Shown: one piece after another, positions 15,429 to 25,666 of the stretch | Layout of the letters: each line of letters starts with the position of its first letter | How positions within the stretch are numbered: the first letter of the stretch is position 1 | NCBI GenBank assembly: GCA_016191345.1 | Contig: JACPOU010000018.1 | Location: 1 to 40,276, forward strand | Reading direction: 5' to 3' | Length of the DNA: 40,276 bases | Source of the DNA: Chloroflexota bacterium | Lineage (GTDB): Bacteria > Chloroflexota > Limnocylindria > Limnocylindrales > CSP1-4 | The notes under the pieces: model-generated | Databases searched by the model: none | Seen by the model: the letters and a program-made list of their open reading frames with translations, nothing else | Told to the model about the DNA's origin: nothing | Position numbers and translations under genes: made by a program

Positions 15429-16793
15429 ATGCGCGACGGCGACTCCCTTTCCATTGACCTGCCAGGGGCCGTGGCCGACGTCCTCGACACACTCCGGCGA
15501 GACGGGGGAGAGGCGGTGCTGGTCGGCGGCTGCGTCCGCGACGTGGTGCGCGGCGAGGTTCCGGCCGACTGGGACATCGCCACCTCCTGGCCGCCGGAGG
15601 CGGTGGCGGGGCGGTTTCCCGGCTCGACCTGGGAGAACGCGTTCGGCACGGTGACCGTGATCCATCCGGGCGGGGAGGCCGGGATCGAGGTGACCACCTA
15701 CCGGGTCGAGGCAGGGTATCGGGACCGGCGCCGGCCCGACATCGTGCGCTGGGGGAGCTCCGTGCGCGAGGACCTGGCGCGGCGCGACTTCACGATCAAC
15801 GCCATGGCCTGGCTCCCGGATGACGGGAGCGCCGCCGCCGGCCGGCTGGTGGACCCGTTCGGCGGGGCCGCGGACCTGGAGGCGGGCCTGCTGCGGGCGG
15901 TGGGCAATCCTGACGAACGCTTCAACGAGGACGCCCTGCGGCTGGTCCGCGGCGTTCGCCTGGCGAGCCGCTTCGACCTGCGCCTCGATCCGCCGACGGA
16001 GGAGTCGATCCGGCGCCACGCGCCGGACGCGGCGGGGCTCTCGGCGGAGCGGGTCCGCGACGAGCTGCTGCGCATCCTGGCCGGCGCCGCTCCGCCGTCG
16101 CGCGCGTTCGCGCTGATGGAGCAGCTGGGGCTCCTCGCCGTCCTGCTTCCCGAGCTGGCGGCCCTGCGCGGCGTCCCACAGTCCAAGCCGCTCGGCGGGG
16201 ACGCACTGGATCACTCGCTCCGCGCCGCCGACGCCCTCCCGGCCACGGACCCCGTGCTGCGCCTGGCCGGCCTGCTGCACGACCTCGGCAAGGCGACGAC
16301 CCTGGCGAACGGACACTTCCTCCAGCACGAGGAGGCGGGCGAGCGGCTGGCCGGCGAGGTGATGCTCCGGCTGCGTGCCCCGCGGGCGGAGCTGACCCGC
16401 GTCGGCCGGCTGGTGCTTCATCACATGTTCACCTACTCGCCGGACTGGACCGATGCCGCCGTGCGCCGCTTCGTGCGCCGCGTCGGCGCCGACCTGCTCC
16501 CCGACCTCTTCGCGCTGCGCGCGGCCGACGACCTGGCCTCGGGGGTCCACGACCCCGCGGTCGGCGGCTGGGGGGAGCTGCGACGCCGCACCGCGGCGGT
16601 GATCGCCGGCGACCCGCTGGAGGCGAAGCACCTGGCGGTCACCGGCGACGACCTCGTGGCGGAGCTGGGGATCGGCCCCGGCCCGGTCATCGGGCGCCTG
16701 CTGGCGGCCCTGCTGGAGGAGGTCCTCGAGGATCCGACGCTCAACTCGCGCGATCGGCTCCTGGCCCTTGCCCGCTCGATGGCGAGCGGATAG
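15429..16793 (+). CDS. CCA tRNA nucleotidyltransferase / poly(A) polymerase family with HD domain
   Basis: A 454-residue class-II nucleotidyltransferase that adds or repairs the 3' CCA of tRNAs, or polyadenylates RNA. It has GGCVRD (33-38), the metal-binding DWD (47-49), RRDFTINAMAW, and the RNA/nucleotide-binding segment NEDALRLVRGVRLASRF. A C-terminal HD domain is present (LAGLLHDLGK, then LVLHHMF). GAGGAGG directly precedes ATG 15429. The tRNA-Thr gene in this window already encodes CCA, so repair is likely part of its job. CCA-adding versus poly(A) specificity cannot be decided by eye. Confidence 0.92.
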   Translation: MRDGDSLSIDLPGAVADVLDTLRRDGGEAVLVGGCVRDVVRGEVPADWDIATSWPPEAVAGRFPGSTWENAFGTVTVIHPGGEAGIEVTTYRVEAGYRDRRRPDIVRWGSSVREDLARRDFTINAMAWLPDDGSAAAGRLVDPFGGAADLEAGLLRAVGNPDERFNEDALRLVRGVRLASRFDLRLDPPTEESIRRHAPDAAGLSAERVRDELLRILAGAAPPSRAFALMEQLGLLAVLLPELAALRGVPQSKPLGGDALDHSLRAADALPATDPVLRLAGLLHDLGKATTLANGHFLQHEEAGERLAGEVMLRLRAPRAELTRVGRLVLHHMFTYSPDWTDAAVRRFVRRVGADLLPDLFALRAADDLASGVHDPAVGGWGELRRRTAAVIAGDPLEAKHLAVTGDDLVAELGIGPGPVIGRLLAALLEEVLEDPTLNSRDRLLALARSMASG

Positions 16794-16798
16794 GGCGC

Positions 16799-16807
16799 TG
16801 CTACAAT
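16799..16807 (+). promoter_or_regulatory. Extended -10 element before the DeoC-like gene
   Basis: TGCTACAAT followed by CGGC. It lies just after the stop codon of the CCA gene, 58 bp before ATG 16866 and 16 bp before a possible GTG start at 16824. Confidence 0.5.
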
Positions 16808-16865
16808 CGGCGGTCCGGAGCGCGTGCCCACGCGCCGACGACCTGAGCGGAGGCCCGATCCCGCG

Positions 16866-17594
16866 ATGACCGCCCCTCGTCGCACCGCGCGGCTCGAGCA
16901 TCGGCTGACCCGGCCGGCTGCCTCGCTGGCGGACCTGGAGGCTGCCATCGGGCTGGTGCTCGAGATCGGCTTCGCTTCGCTCGCGGTGAGCCCGTGGCTG
17001 GTCAGGGCGGCGGCGCGACGCCTGGGCCGCAGCCCCGTTCGGGTCGCGACCGTGATCGGCTTTCCGCACGGCGGCCAGGTGGCCGCGGTGAAGGCGTTCG
17101 AGGCGTCGAGGGCGCTCCAGGACGGTGCCACCCGGCTCGACTTCGTGCTGAACGCCGGCGCGCTCGTTTCCGGCGACGAGATGGCCGTGCTCGATGACAT
17201 GCTGGCCGTGGTCGAGATGGCGCACTCCGCCGTGGCGGTCGCCGGCGTGATCGTGCAGGCCGGCGCGCTCGACGAGGAGCTGATCCGCCGCGCCTGCCGC
17301 CTGGCGGTGCGGGCGGGGGTGGACTCGGTGGTCACCTCGAGCGGTGACGATCCGGCCGCGGCGACGGCGGAGCAGGCGGGCCTCCTGCGCCGCGCCGTCG
17401 GGGACGAGCTCGCGGTCACCGCCGCGGGCGAGTTCGCGGACCTCTCCGAGATCAGCGCTGCCGTGGCCGCGGGCGCGGATCGCATCTCCGCGGGGGTCAG
17501 CCCCGAGCTGGCGGCCGCGGCCGCCGCGTGGCTCCGCGAGCCGGCCCCGTCCGCCGAGCCATCGCTCGCCGACCTCGGCGTGGCGGTCGGCTGA
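16866..17594 (+). CDS. DeoC-like aldolase-fold protein lacking both catalytic lysines
   Basis: A 242-residue protein (or 256 from GTG 16824) with the layout of deoxyribose-phosphate aldolase: GFASLAVSPWLV (35-46), VATVIGFPHGG (60-70), VKAFEASRALQDGATRLDFVLNAGALVSGD (from 75), and a C-terminal barrel end AAGADRISAG. The conserved aspartate is kept (D92). The Schiff-base lysine motif normally F-V/I-K-T-S-T-G reads SVVTSSG, so lysine is V156. The second lysine motif V-K-A-S-G-G reads VTAAGE, so that lysine is T185. It should not be a conventional class-I aldolase. It shares an operon with galE 24 bp downstream. Role unknown; a sugar-phosphate-binding or new enzymatic role is possible. Confidence 0.82.
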   Translation: MTAPRRTARLEHRLTRPAASLADLEAAIGLVLEIGFASLAVSPWLVRAAARRLGRSPVRVATVIGFPHGGQVAAVKAFEASRALQDGATRLDFVLNAGALVSGDEMAVLDDMLAVVEMAHSAVAVAGVIVQAGALDEELIRRACRLAVRAGVDSVVTSSGDDPAAATAEQAGLLRRAVGDELAVTAAGEFADLSEISAAVAAGADRISAGVSPELAAAAAAWLREPAPSAEPSLADLGVAVG

Positions 17595-17618
17595 GCCCAG
17601 GTCGAGGAGGCGGCAGCG

Positions 17619-18698
17619 TTGCGGATCCTGGTCGTCGGCGGCGCCGGCTACGTGGGCTCGACGAGCGTCGAGACCTTCGTGGACGCCGGCCACGACGTGA
17701 CCGTCTACGACGACCTGTCGACCGGCCACTCCTCCGCCGTGGTGCGGCCGGCGCGTCTCGTCCGCGGCTCGATCGAGGACCGGGCGCACCTGGAGCACGT
17801 CCTGCGCGAGGATCGCACCGAGGCGGTCCTGCACTGTGCCGCGAAGTCGCTCGTCGGCGAGAGCATGGCGAACCCCGGCCTCTACTACCGCAACAACGTG
17901 GGGGGCGGGGTCGCCCTGCTCGACGCGATGCGGGCGGCAGGAGTCAATCGGCTCGTCTATTCGTCGACCGCGGCGGTCTACGGCGAGCCGCGCCGCGTGC
18001 CCATCGCGGAGGCCGACCGCACCGAGCCGATCAACCCCTACGGCGCCACCAAGCTCGCCTTCGAGGGCGCGATGCGCTGGTTCGCGGCCAGCCACGAGTT
18101 CCGGGCGATCAGCCTGCGCTATTTCAACGTCGCCGGCGCCACGGAGCGCAACGGCGAGGACCATGAGCCGGAGACCCACCTGATCCCGCTCGTCCTGCGC
18201 GTGGCCGCCGACGAGGCGACCCACGTCCAGATCTTCGGGCAGGATTACCCGACCCCCGACGGGACCTGCATCCGCGACTTCATCCACGTCCGCGACCTGG
18301 CGGCGGCCCACCTGCTGGCGCTCGAGGCGACCGGCGAGGGCGACTCGTCGTTCGAGGTCTACAACCTCGGCTCCGCCGCCGGGTTCAGCGTGCGGGAGGT
18401 GGTGGAGGCGGCCCGCAAGGTGACCGGGCGCGGCATCCCGGCCCGCGTCGTGAAGCGGCGGACCGGTGACCCTCCGGTGCTCGTCGCCTCCTCACGGCGG
18501 GCGCGCCGCGAGCTCGGCTGGCAGCCGCAGCACTCGAAGCTGGAGCAGATGCTGGCCGATGCCTGGGCCTGGCGGCTGACGCACCCGACCGGCTACGCTC
18601 GCCCACCGCGCACCGATGGAGCCCCGCTCGACCGCTCCGTGTCCGACGGACGCGGGGAGCGGCAGGTCCCGCGACCGGGGGCCGCCGCCTCGGTCTAG
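17619..18698 (+). CDS. galE: UDP-glucose 4-epimerase / NAD-dependent epimerase
   Basis: A 359-residue extended short-chain dehydrogenase that interconverts UDP-glucose and UDP-galactose. It has the NAD motif GGAGYVGS (8-15), DDLSTGHSSAV, SSTAAVYGEP, the catalytic Y-x3-K in NPYGATKLAFE, and ISLRYFNVAGA. TTG 17619 is preceded by GAGGAGG at 8 bases. The conserved enzyme ends near HPTGY; a tail of about 32 residues rich in Arg, Pro and Gly follows. GalE would supply UDP-sugars, possibly for the glycosyltransferases downstream. Epimerase specificity within the family is not proven. Confidence 0.92.
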   Translation: MRILVVGGAGYVGSTSVETFVDAGHDVTVYDDLSTGHSSAVVRPARLVRGSIEDRAHLEHVLREDRTEAVLHCAAKSLVGESMANPGLYYRNNVGGGVALLDAMRAAGVNRLVYSSTAAVYGEPRRVPIAEADRTEPINPYGATKLAFEGAMRWFAASHEFRAISLRYFNVAGATERNGEDHEPETHLIPLVLRVAADEATHVQIFGQDYPTPDGTCIRDFIHVRDLAAAHLLALEATGEGDSSFEVYNLGSAAGFSVREVVEAARKVTGRGIPARVVKRRTGDPPVLVASSRRARRELGWQPQHSKLEQMLADAWAWRLTHPTGYARPPRTDGAPLDRSVSDGRGERQVPRPGAAASV

Positions 18699-18707
18699 GC
18701 GGTCGCG

Positions 18708-18716
18708 TGGTACGAT
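18708..18716 (+). promoter_or_regulatory. Extended -10 element for the DEAD-box helicase operon
   Basis: TGGTACGAT followed by CGCG, 34 bp before the TTG start of the helicase. This matches the extended -10 pattern seen at other genes in the window. Confidence 0.5.
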
Positions 18717-18749
18717 CGCGAGACAGACCACCTCCCTCGGAGCCCCCGT

Positions 18750-20027
18750 TTGCCTGAGACCGAATCCCCCGCCGCTCCCCGACGCGCCCGCGCGCCGCGC
18801 CGAGCGACCCCGCCGCCCACGCCAGCCACCAACGGCAACGCCCCCGCCGCCGATTCCGAAGCCTCACCCCTGATGGCCGCCGTCCTGGCAGCGCAGCGAT
18901 CGCATCGCCTCGGCGAGATCGAGCTCCCCGTCACCATCGCGCGGGCGATCGAGAAGATGGGCTTCACCCAGCCGACCGAGGTGCAGGCCCGCGCCATCGG
19001 CCCGTTGCGGGCGGGGAAGGACCTGATCGGGCAGGCGCAGACGGGGACCGGCAAGACCGCCGCCTTCGGGATCCCGATCGTCGAGAAGGTCGACCCAAAC
19101 GCCCACCACGTCCAGGCGCTCGTCCTCACCCCCACGCGGGAGCTGTGCGTGCAGGTGACCGAGGAGATCCGCCGCATCGGCGTCTTCCGGAACGTGGTCA
19201 CGGTCGCCATCTACGGCGGCTCGAGCATGGACCGCCAGGTGACCGCCCTGAAGCGCGGCGCGCAGGTCGTGGTCGGCACCCCGGGGCGCGTCCTGGACCT
19301 GATCCGCCGCGGCGAGCTGCGCCTCGACCGGGTGCACACCGTGATCCTCGACGAGGCCGATCGGATGCTCGACATGGGCTTCATCGTCGACGTCGAGACG
19401 ATCCTGTCGCGCTGTCCGCGCAGCCGCCAGACGGCGCTCTTCTCCGCCACCATGCCGTACGCCATCCTGCGCATCTGCGATCGGTTCATGGACAAGCAGG
19501 CGGAGCACATCATCGTGCGGCCGGAGATGCGCACCGTCGAGACGGTGCGGCAGCTCGTCTACTTCGTGGCCGAGCAGGACAAGGTGGCGGCGCTCACCGA
19601 GCTGACCGATGAGTTCGGGTTCGATCGGCTCCTCGTCTTCCGCCACACTCAGATCGGGGTCGACCGGCTGACCGCCACCCTGGCCCGCAGGGGCAGGAAC
19701 GTGGCGGCGCTCCACGGCGGCCTCTCGCAGCGGGAGCGCGACAAGACGCTCGCCGACTTCCGCTCCGGCAAGATCCAGTTCCTGATCGCCACCAACGTCG
19801 CCTCGCGCGGGCTCGACATCACCGACCTGCCGTTCGTCCTCAACTACGACATCCCCGAGGACGCCGACACGTACGTCCACCGCGTCGGCCGCACCGCCCG
19901 GGCCGGGCGCGAGGGGACCGCCATCACCCTCGTCGGCGAGTGGGACCTGGCCGCCTGGGACCAGATCCGCAAGGAGGTCGGGGTCGAGGTCGAAGAGGGC
20001 GAGCTCAAGCTCTACCATCGGACCTGA
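18750..20027 (+). CDS. DEAD-box ATP-dependent RNA helicase
   Basis: A 425-residue cytoplasmic helicase with all core motifs: the Q-motif region GFTQPTEVQARAI, motif I AQTGTGKT, Ia PTRELCVQV, Ib GTPGRVLDL, II DEAD (LDEADRMLDMGF), III SAT, and VI HRVGRTARAG. The N-terminal 40 residues are Ala/Pro/Arg-rich and disordered-looking, and the C-terminus is short with no RNA-binding domain. TTG 18750 is preceded by GGAG at 7 bases. Ten bases separate its stop from the next gene's ATG, so it heads an operon with the glycosylglycerate genes. Such helicases often serve ribosome assembly or cold adaptation. Confidence 0.94.
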   Translation: MPETESPAAPRRARAPRRATPPPTPATNGNAPAADSEASPLMAAVLAAQRSHRLGEIELPVTIARAIEKMGFTQPTEVQARAIGPLRAGKDLIGQAQTGTGKTAAFGIPIVEKVDPNAHHVQALVLTPTRELCVQVTEEIRRIGVFRNVVTVAIYGGSSMDRQVTALKRGAQVVVGTPGRVLDLIRRGELRLDRVHTVILDEADRMLDMGFIVDVETILSRCPRSRQTALFSATMPYAILRICDRFMDKQAEHIIVRPEMRTVETVRQLVYFVAEQDKVAALTELTDEFGFDRLLVFRHTQIGVDRLTATLARRGRNVAALHGGLSQRERDKTLADFRSGKIQFLIATNVASRGLDITDLPFVLNYDIPEDADTYVHRVGRTARAGREGTAITLVGEWDLAAWDQIRKEVGVEVEEGELKLYHRT

Positions 20028-20037
20028 GGTGAACTCG

Positions 20038-21156
20038 ATGCCGTCGGCCGGGCTCGATGCCAGGGGGCTCGCCGAGGTCCGGCGCGTCGGTCGGGCCGAC
20101 CTGATGGTCGGCATCCCCAGCTACGCCAACGCCGAGACGATCGGCTTCGTCGTGCGCGCCGCCACGGCCGGCATGGTCCAGTACTTCCCGGACCTCAAGC
20201 CGATCCTCGTCAACTCCGACGGCGGCTCGCCGGACGACACGCCGCGCGTCGCGATCAGCACGGAGAGCCCCGAGTACATCGAGAAGATCATCCTGGTCAG
20301 CCCGCGGCACAAGCTCCAGCGGATCAGCTTCACCTACCAGGGGCTGAGCGGGAAGGGGACCGCGGTGCGCGCCCTCTTCGAGGTCGCGCGCGAGCTCGAG
20401 GTGAAGGCGATGGTGATGGTCGACTCGGACCTGCGCAGCATCGCCCCGGAGTGGATCGAGCTGCTCGCGGGGCCGATCCTGAAGGGCGGCTACGACTTCG
20501 TCGCCCCGCTCTACAGCCGCTACAAGTACGACGGCACGATCACCAACGCGATCGCCTATCCGCTCACCCGAGCGCTCTACGGGGCCCGGATTCGCCAGCC
20601 GATCGGCGGCGAGTTCGCGATCAGCGGCGACCTGGTGCGCCGCTACCTGGAGCTCGACTCGTTCGACGACCTGACGGCGCGCTTCGGGATCGACGTGTGG
20701 ATGACCCACTCCGCCATCAACGAGGGCTTCGCCGTCTGCCAGACGCGCCTCGGCGCCAAGATCCACGACGCCAAGGACCCCGCGTCGGACCTGGGGCCGA
20801 TGTTCCGCCAGGTGGTCGGCACCCTCTTCGGCCTGGCCGGCCGCTACCAGGACCGATGGCTCAAGGTGCGCGGCTCGCACCCGATCCCGGAGTACGGCTT
20901 CGAGCGGGTGATCGCGCCCGAGCTGCCTCTACGACGCCCTGGTCGCCTACCACCGGCCCGGGGTCGACCGCGACCGGCTCCTCGCCGCGCTGACCCCGCT
21001 CTACTTCGGGCGGACCGCGGGGTTCATCTCCGAGACGGAGGAGATGACCACCGACCAGGCCGAGCGCGTGATCGAGTCACAGGCCCGGGAGTTCGAGACG
21101 CTGAAGCCGTACCTCGTCTCCCGCTGGAAGGCGCTCCGCGACGGGAAGGCCGGCTG

Positions 21157-21157
<1 letters not shown>
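20038..21157 (+). CDS. Mannosylglycerate-synthase-like glycosyltransferase (frameshifted)
   Basis: A GT-A type glycosyltransferase resembling family GT78 mannosylglycerate synthase: GIPSYANAETIGFVV, GLSGKGTAVRALFE, VMVDSDLRSIAPEWI (DxD metal site), IRQPIGGEFAIS and RFGIDVWMTHSAI all line up in order. ATG 20038 has AGGTGA upstream. The reading frame is good to about 20925. After one extra C (20926/20927) it continues in the next frame as LYDALVAYHRPGVDRDRLL through FETLKPYLVSRWKALRDGKAG to TGA 21155-21157. Removing one base gives about 372 residues. Without correction the frame stays open and runs into the next gene. The partner product GpgS suggests a glycerate or glucosylglycerate acceptor; the sugar donor is not known. 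Confidence 0.78.
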
Positions 21158-23108
<1,951 letters not shown>

Positions 23109-23109
<1 letters not shown>

Positions 23110-24275
23110 TGCGGGTGCTGGTGGCGCCCGATTCGTTCGGCGGGGCGCTCGACTCGGTCGGCGTGGCGGAGGCGATCGCAACCGGCTGGCGAACGGCCCG
23201 ACCCGAGGACACGGTGCTGCCGGTGCCCATGGCCGATGGCGGCGAGGGGACGCTGGAGGCCGTGGCTGCTGCCCTTGGGGAGCGGGCGGTCCGACGGTCC
23301 GCGATGGTGCATGATCCGCTCGGGCGCACGGTGCAGGCGGACTGGCTGTTGCTCGACGAGGGCCGCACCGCGTTCGTCGAGATGGCCGCTGCCTCCGGGC
23401 TGGCGCGTCTGGCAGACGGTGAGCGGACGCCGGCATCCGCCCTCAGCGCCTCGACGCGTGGCACCGGGGAGCTGCTGCTCGCCGCCCTTGACGCGGGGGT
23501 GACCTCGGTCGTGCTGGGGCTTGGCGGCAGCGCCACGACGGATGGTGGCGCGGGGATGCTCTCCGCGGTCGGTGCGCGGTTCCTCGACGCAAGCGGGGGC
23601 GAGCTACCCCCCGGCGGGGCAGCCCTGGCGCGCCTGGCACGGATCGACGCCGGCGGGCTCGACCCGCGGCTGCGGGGCCTGGAGCTGGTGGTCGCCTCGG
23701 ACGTCACGAACCCGCTCACCGGCTCGGCCGGAGCGGCCGCGGTCTACGGTCCGCAGAAGGGGGCGAGTGCCGCGGCCGTGACCGAGCTCGACGCCGCCCT
23801 CGGCGTCCTGGGCGCGGCGATCGAAGCCACGGCCGGCCGGGCCGTCGCGGACCTCCCGGGAGCAGGGGCCGCGGGTGGGACCGGTACCGCGCTCCTCGGC
23901 TTCACGGGTGCCGCCCTGCGCCCCGGCTTCGAGGTCGTCGCGGAGCTGGTCGGGCTGCCGGCCGCGCTGGCCGACGCGGACCTCGTCATCACCGGCGAGG
24001 GTCGCGCCGACGAGCAGACGCTCGCCGGCAAGACGGCAATGGGCGTCGCCCAGCTCGCCCACGAAGCCGGGGTCCCGGTGGTGCTGCTGTGCGGCGCGCT
24101 GGGACCAGGGGCGGAGCTGCTCGAGGCGTCCGGCCTCTTCGATCTGGTGCAGCCGATCCCCGACCGCCCGATGCTCCTCGCCGACGCCATGGCCGACACC
24201 GAGCGGCTCCTTGCCAACGCCGCCGAACGGCTGGCGCGCAGCATCGGGATCGGGCTGGCGGTCCTCGAGGCATGA
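23109..24275 (+). CDS. Glycerate kinase (GlxK/GarK family)
   Basis: A 388-residue protein of typical family-1 glycerate kinase length: APDSFGGALDSVGVAEAI (the usual DSFKGSL motif varied), PMADGGEGTLEA, GLGGSATTDGGAGML, ASDVTNPL, YGPQKGA and ITGEGRADEQT. These enzymes phosphorylate D-glycerate, usually to 2-phosphoglycerate. ATG 23109 overlaps the previous stop as TGATG, so it is translationally coupled to the GpgS fusion. In this setting it probably recovers glycerate released from glucosyl- or mannosylglycerate. No phosphatase or hydrolase for that pathway is seen in the window. Its stop codon lies in the first bases of the second 117-bp repeat element. Confidence 0.93.
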
Positions 24276-24388
24276 GCCGGACTCATCGTCGTGCGCCGAC
24301 TGGCCCGCCCGCGTGATGTCGTATGAGCGGGGCTGGTGCATTGACGCCAGGGCGGCAGGCCTGGTGCGGGACGACCAGCCAGGCTCAT
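24272..24388. repeat. 117-bp inverted-repeat element, copy 2
   Basis: Arms at 24272-24297 (ATGAGCCGGACTCATCGTCG...) and 24363-24388 match at 19 of 26 when one is reversed. Total length equals copy 1. The interior aligns best to copy 1 in the opposite orientation, sharing AGC-n-CC-n-CTCAT in the middle. Like copy 1 it begins at the stop codon of the upstream gene, here the glycerate kinase gene. Confidence 0.8.
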
Positions 24389-24410
24389 GAGGGCGGGCGT
24401 GGCCGCGCCG

Positions 24411-24416
24411 TATCAT
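24411..24416 (+). promoter_or_regulatory. -10 element of a probable leaderless nth transcript
   Basis: TATCAT is followed by exactly seven bases and then the GTG start of nth. Transcription would therefore begin at or next to the start codon. The context CCGTATCATCGGC recurs at the right end of the window. Confidence 0.6.
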
Positions 24417-24423
24417 CGGCCCC

Positions 24424-25257
24424 GTGCCCGCCCGACCTCGCCAGCCGTCCGCCCAGAAGCTCGCCGCCGACCGTCGAGCGCGCCGTCGCCTGAGCGAGGT
24501 CGTGCTCGAGCGGCTCGGCGAGCGGTACGGCCACCCGACCTGGGCGGGTCCGCGGCTCGACCCGGTGAGCGAGCTGGTGCTCACGATCCTCTCCCAGAAC
24601 ACCGCCGACACCAACTCGTTCCGGGCCTTCACCGCGTTGCGTGCCCGATACGCCAGCTGGCCCCAGGTGCTCGCCGCGCCGACCGACGAACTGGTCGAGG
24701 TGATCCGCCCCGGCGGGCTGGCCCCGACCAAGGCGCCGCGCATCCAGGCGGTGCTGGCCGAGGTCCACGATGCGACGCACGGCAGCTGGGACCTCTCGTT
24801 CCTCGGCGAATGGCCGCTCGAGCAGGCCCGTCAGTGGCTGATCGACCTGCCGGGGATCGGGCGCAAGACCGCGGCGATCGTGCTCCTCTTCGGCTTCGGG
24901 CGGCCGGCGCTGCCGGTCGACACGCACGTGCATCGGGTCGCCCTGCGACTCGGGTTGCTCCCGCCAAAGACCGATCTCGAGCGCGCTCATCGCCTGCTCG
25001 AAGCGGCGCTCAAACCGGAGGAGATGTACCCGTTTCACGTGGAGCTGATCCGGCACGGGCGCGACACCTGCCGTGCGCCGCGACCGATCTGCGGGCTCTG
25101 CCCGCTGACCGATCTGTGCCCGTATTTCGCGCTGGCCAGCAGGGGCAAGGCGCCGATGGCCCCGGTCTCGCGGGGGCGTCCCGGTGGCGTGGACGGCGAG
25201 CCGCGCTACCACGACGAGCTGATCCACGGCTGGGCGCCTCCAGAGCGGCGCGCCTGA
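24424..25257 (+). CDS. nth: Endonuclease III family DNA glycosylase
   Basis: A 277-residue base-excision repair enzyme for oxidised pyrimidines. The helix-hairpin-helix is LPGIGRKTAAIV with catalytic lysine K148, and the catalytic aspartate is D166 in LPVDTHVHRV. The [4Fe-4S] ligands have the canonical spacing: C216-x6-C223-x2-C226-x5-C232. Compared with the roughly 210-residue E. coli enzyme it has N-terminal (about 25 residues) and C-terminal (about 40 residues) extensions. The GTG at 24424 lies seven bases after a TATCAT box with no ribosome site, which suggests a leaderless mRNA. Confidence 0.93.
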   Translation: MPARPRQPSAQKLAADRRARRRLSEVVLERLGERYGHPTWAGPRLDPVSELVLTILSQNTADTNSFRAFTALRARYASWPQVLAAPTDELVEVIRPGGLAPTKAPRIQAVLAEVHDATHGSWDLSFLGEWPLEQARQWLIDLPGIGRKTAAIVLLFGFGRPALPVDTHVHRVALRLGLLPPKTDLERAHRLLEAALKPEEMYPFHVELIRHGRDTCRAPRPICGLCPLTDLCPYFALASRGKAPMAPVSRGRPGGVDGEPRYHDELIHGWAPPERRA

Positions 25258-25285
25258 GCGCGAATCGCGCCCCTCCGAGCGGGAC

Positions 25286-25294
25286 TGCTAGACT
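25286..25294 (+). promoter_or_regulatory. Extended -10 promoter of tRNA-Thr
   Basis: TGCTAGACT, 20 bp before the tRNA. It is identical to the minus-strand element upstream of nuoA. Confidence 0.55.
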
Positions 25295-25314
25295 TCGGGC
25301 CCCTTCGCGTTCGG

Positions 25315-25389
25315 GCCGAAGTAGCTCAGTGGTAGAGCAACGGTTTCGTAAACCGTCGGTCGAGGGTTCGAATCCCTCCTTCGGCTCCA
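25315..25389 (+). tRNA. tRNA-Thr (anticodon CGT)
   Basis: The acceptor stem GCCGAAG pairs with CTTCGGC. The D arm is GCTC-AGTGGTA-GAGC, and the anticodon arm ACGGT-TTCGTAA-ACCGT has anticodon CGT, reading ACG. The T arm is GAGGG-TTCGAAT-CCCTC. CCA is encoded at 25387-25389. The 3' half, from the anticodon loop on, is the left copy of a 45-bp repeat used as an integration site. Confidence 0.95.
25345..25389 (+). repeat. attL-like 45-bp repeat inside tRNA-Thr
   Basis: This stretch runs from the anticodon loop to the encoded CCA. It recurs without mismatch at 27604-27648, and the match ends abruptly on both sides. A duplicated tRNA 3' half is the hallmark of site-specific integration by a tyrosine recombinase. 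Confidence 0.9.
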
Positions 25390-25433
25390 CTCAAACCGAA
25401 ACCTTCATTCGATCTGCGCTGGCTCGCAGCCCG

Positions 25434-25553
25434 TTAGGGTGGCGCATCGGTGTGGAGGTTCATGGCCGTCCGACCATCGGTGTGCCCGAGCGCAGCCTGA
25501 GTGATTTTGGGGTCCGCGCCGAGCGCGCGCATGTGGGCAGCAGCGCCCTTGAC
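25434..25553 (-). pseudogene. Tyrosine recombinase (integrase) C-terminal remnant
   Basis: About 39 residues on the minus strand read AHMRALGADPKITQAALGH followed by TDGRTAMNLHTDAPP and a TAA stop. This matches the end of phage-type integrases (G-x-D-P-K ... LGH-x4-T-x2-Y-T-H). The usual nucleophile position (MNLYTH) is histidine here, and the upstream R and HxxR boxes are missing. Its place immediately inside the tRNA-side repeat is where such integrase genes lie. It cannot be active. Confidence 0.75.
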
Positions 25554-25666
25554 ATCAGGGTCGAGCGAGCGCATACCAAACTCCACGACCAGTCTCCCAA
25601 AGATGTGTGAGGAGTGTCTCCGCACTCTCAGGTTGGGGGCGAGGCCGCGAACTAGAGGAGCCCGTA

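Noticed and set aside
15210..18311. 1033-codon minus-strand open frame opposite the CCA, DeoC-like and galE genes
   Set aside because: Antisense shadow; the plus-strand genes have clear motifs and ribosome sites.
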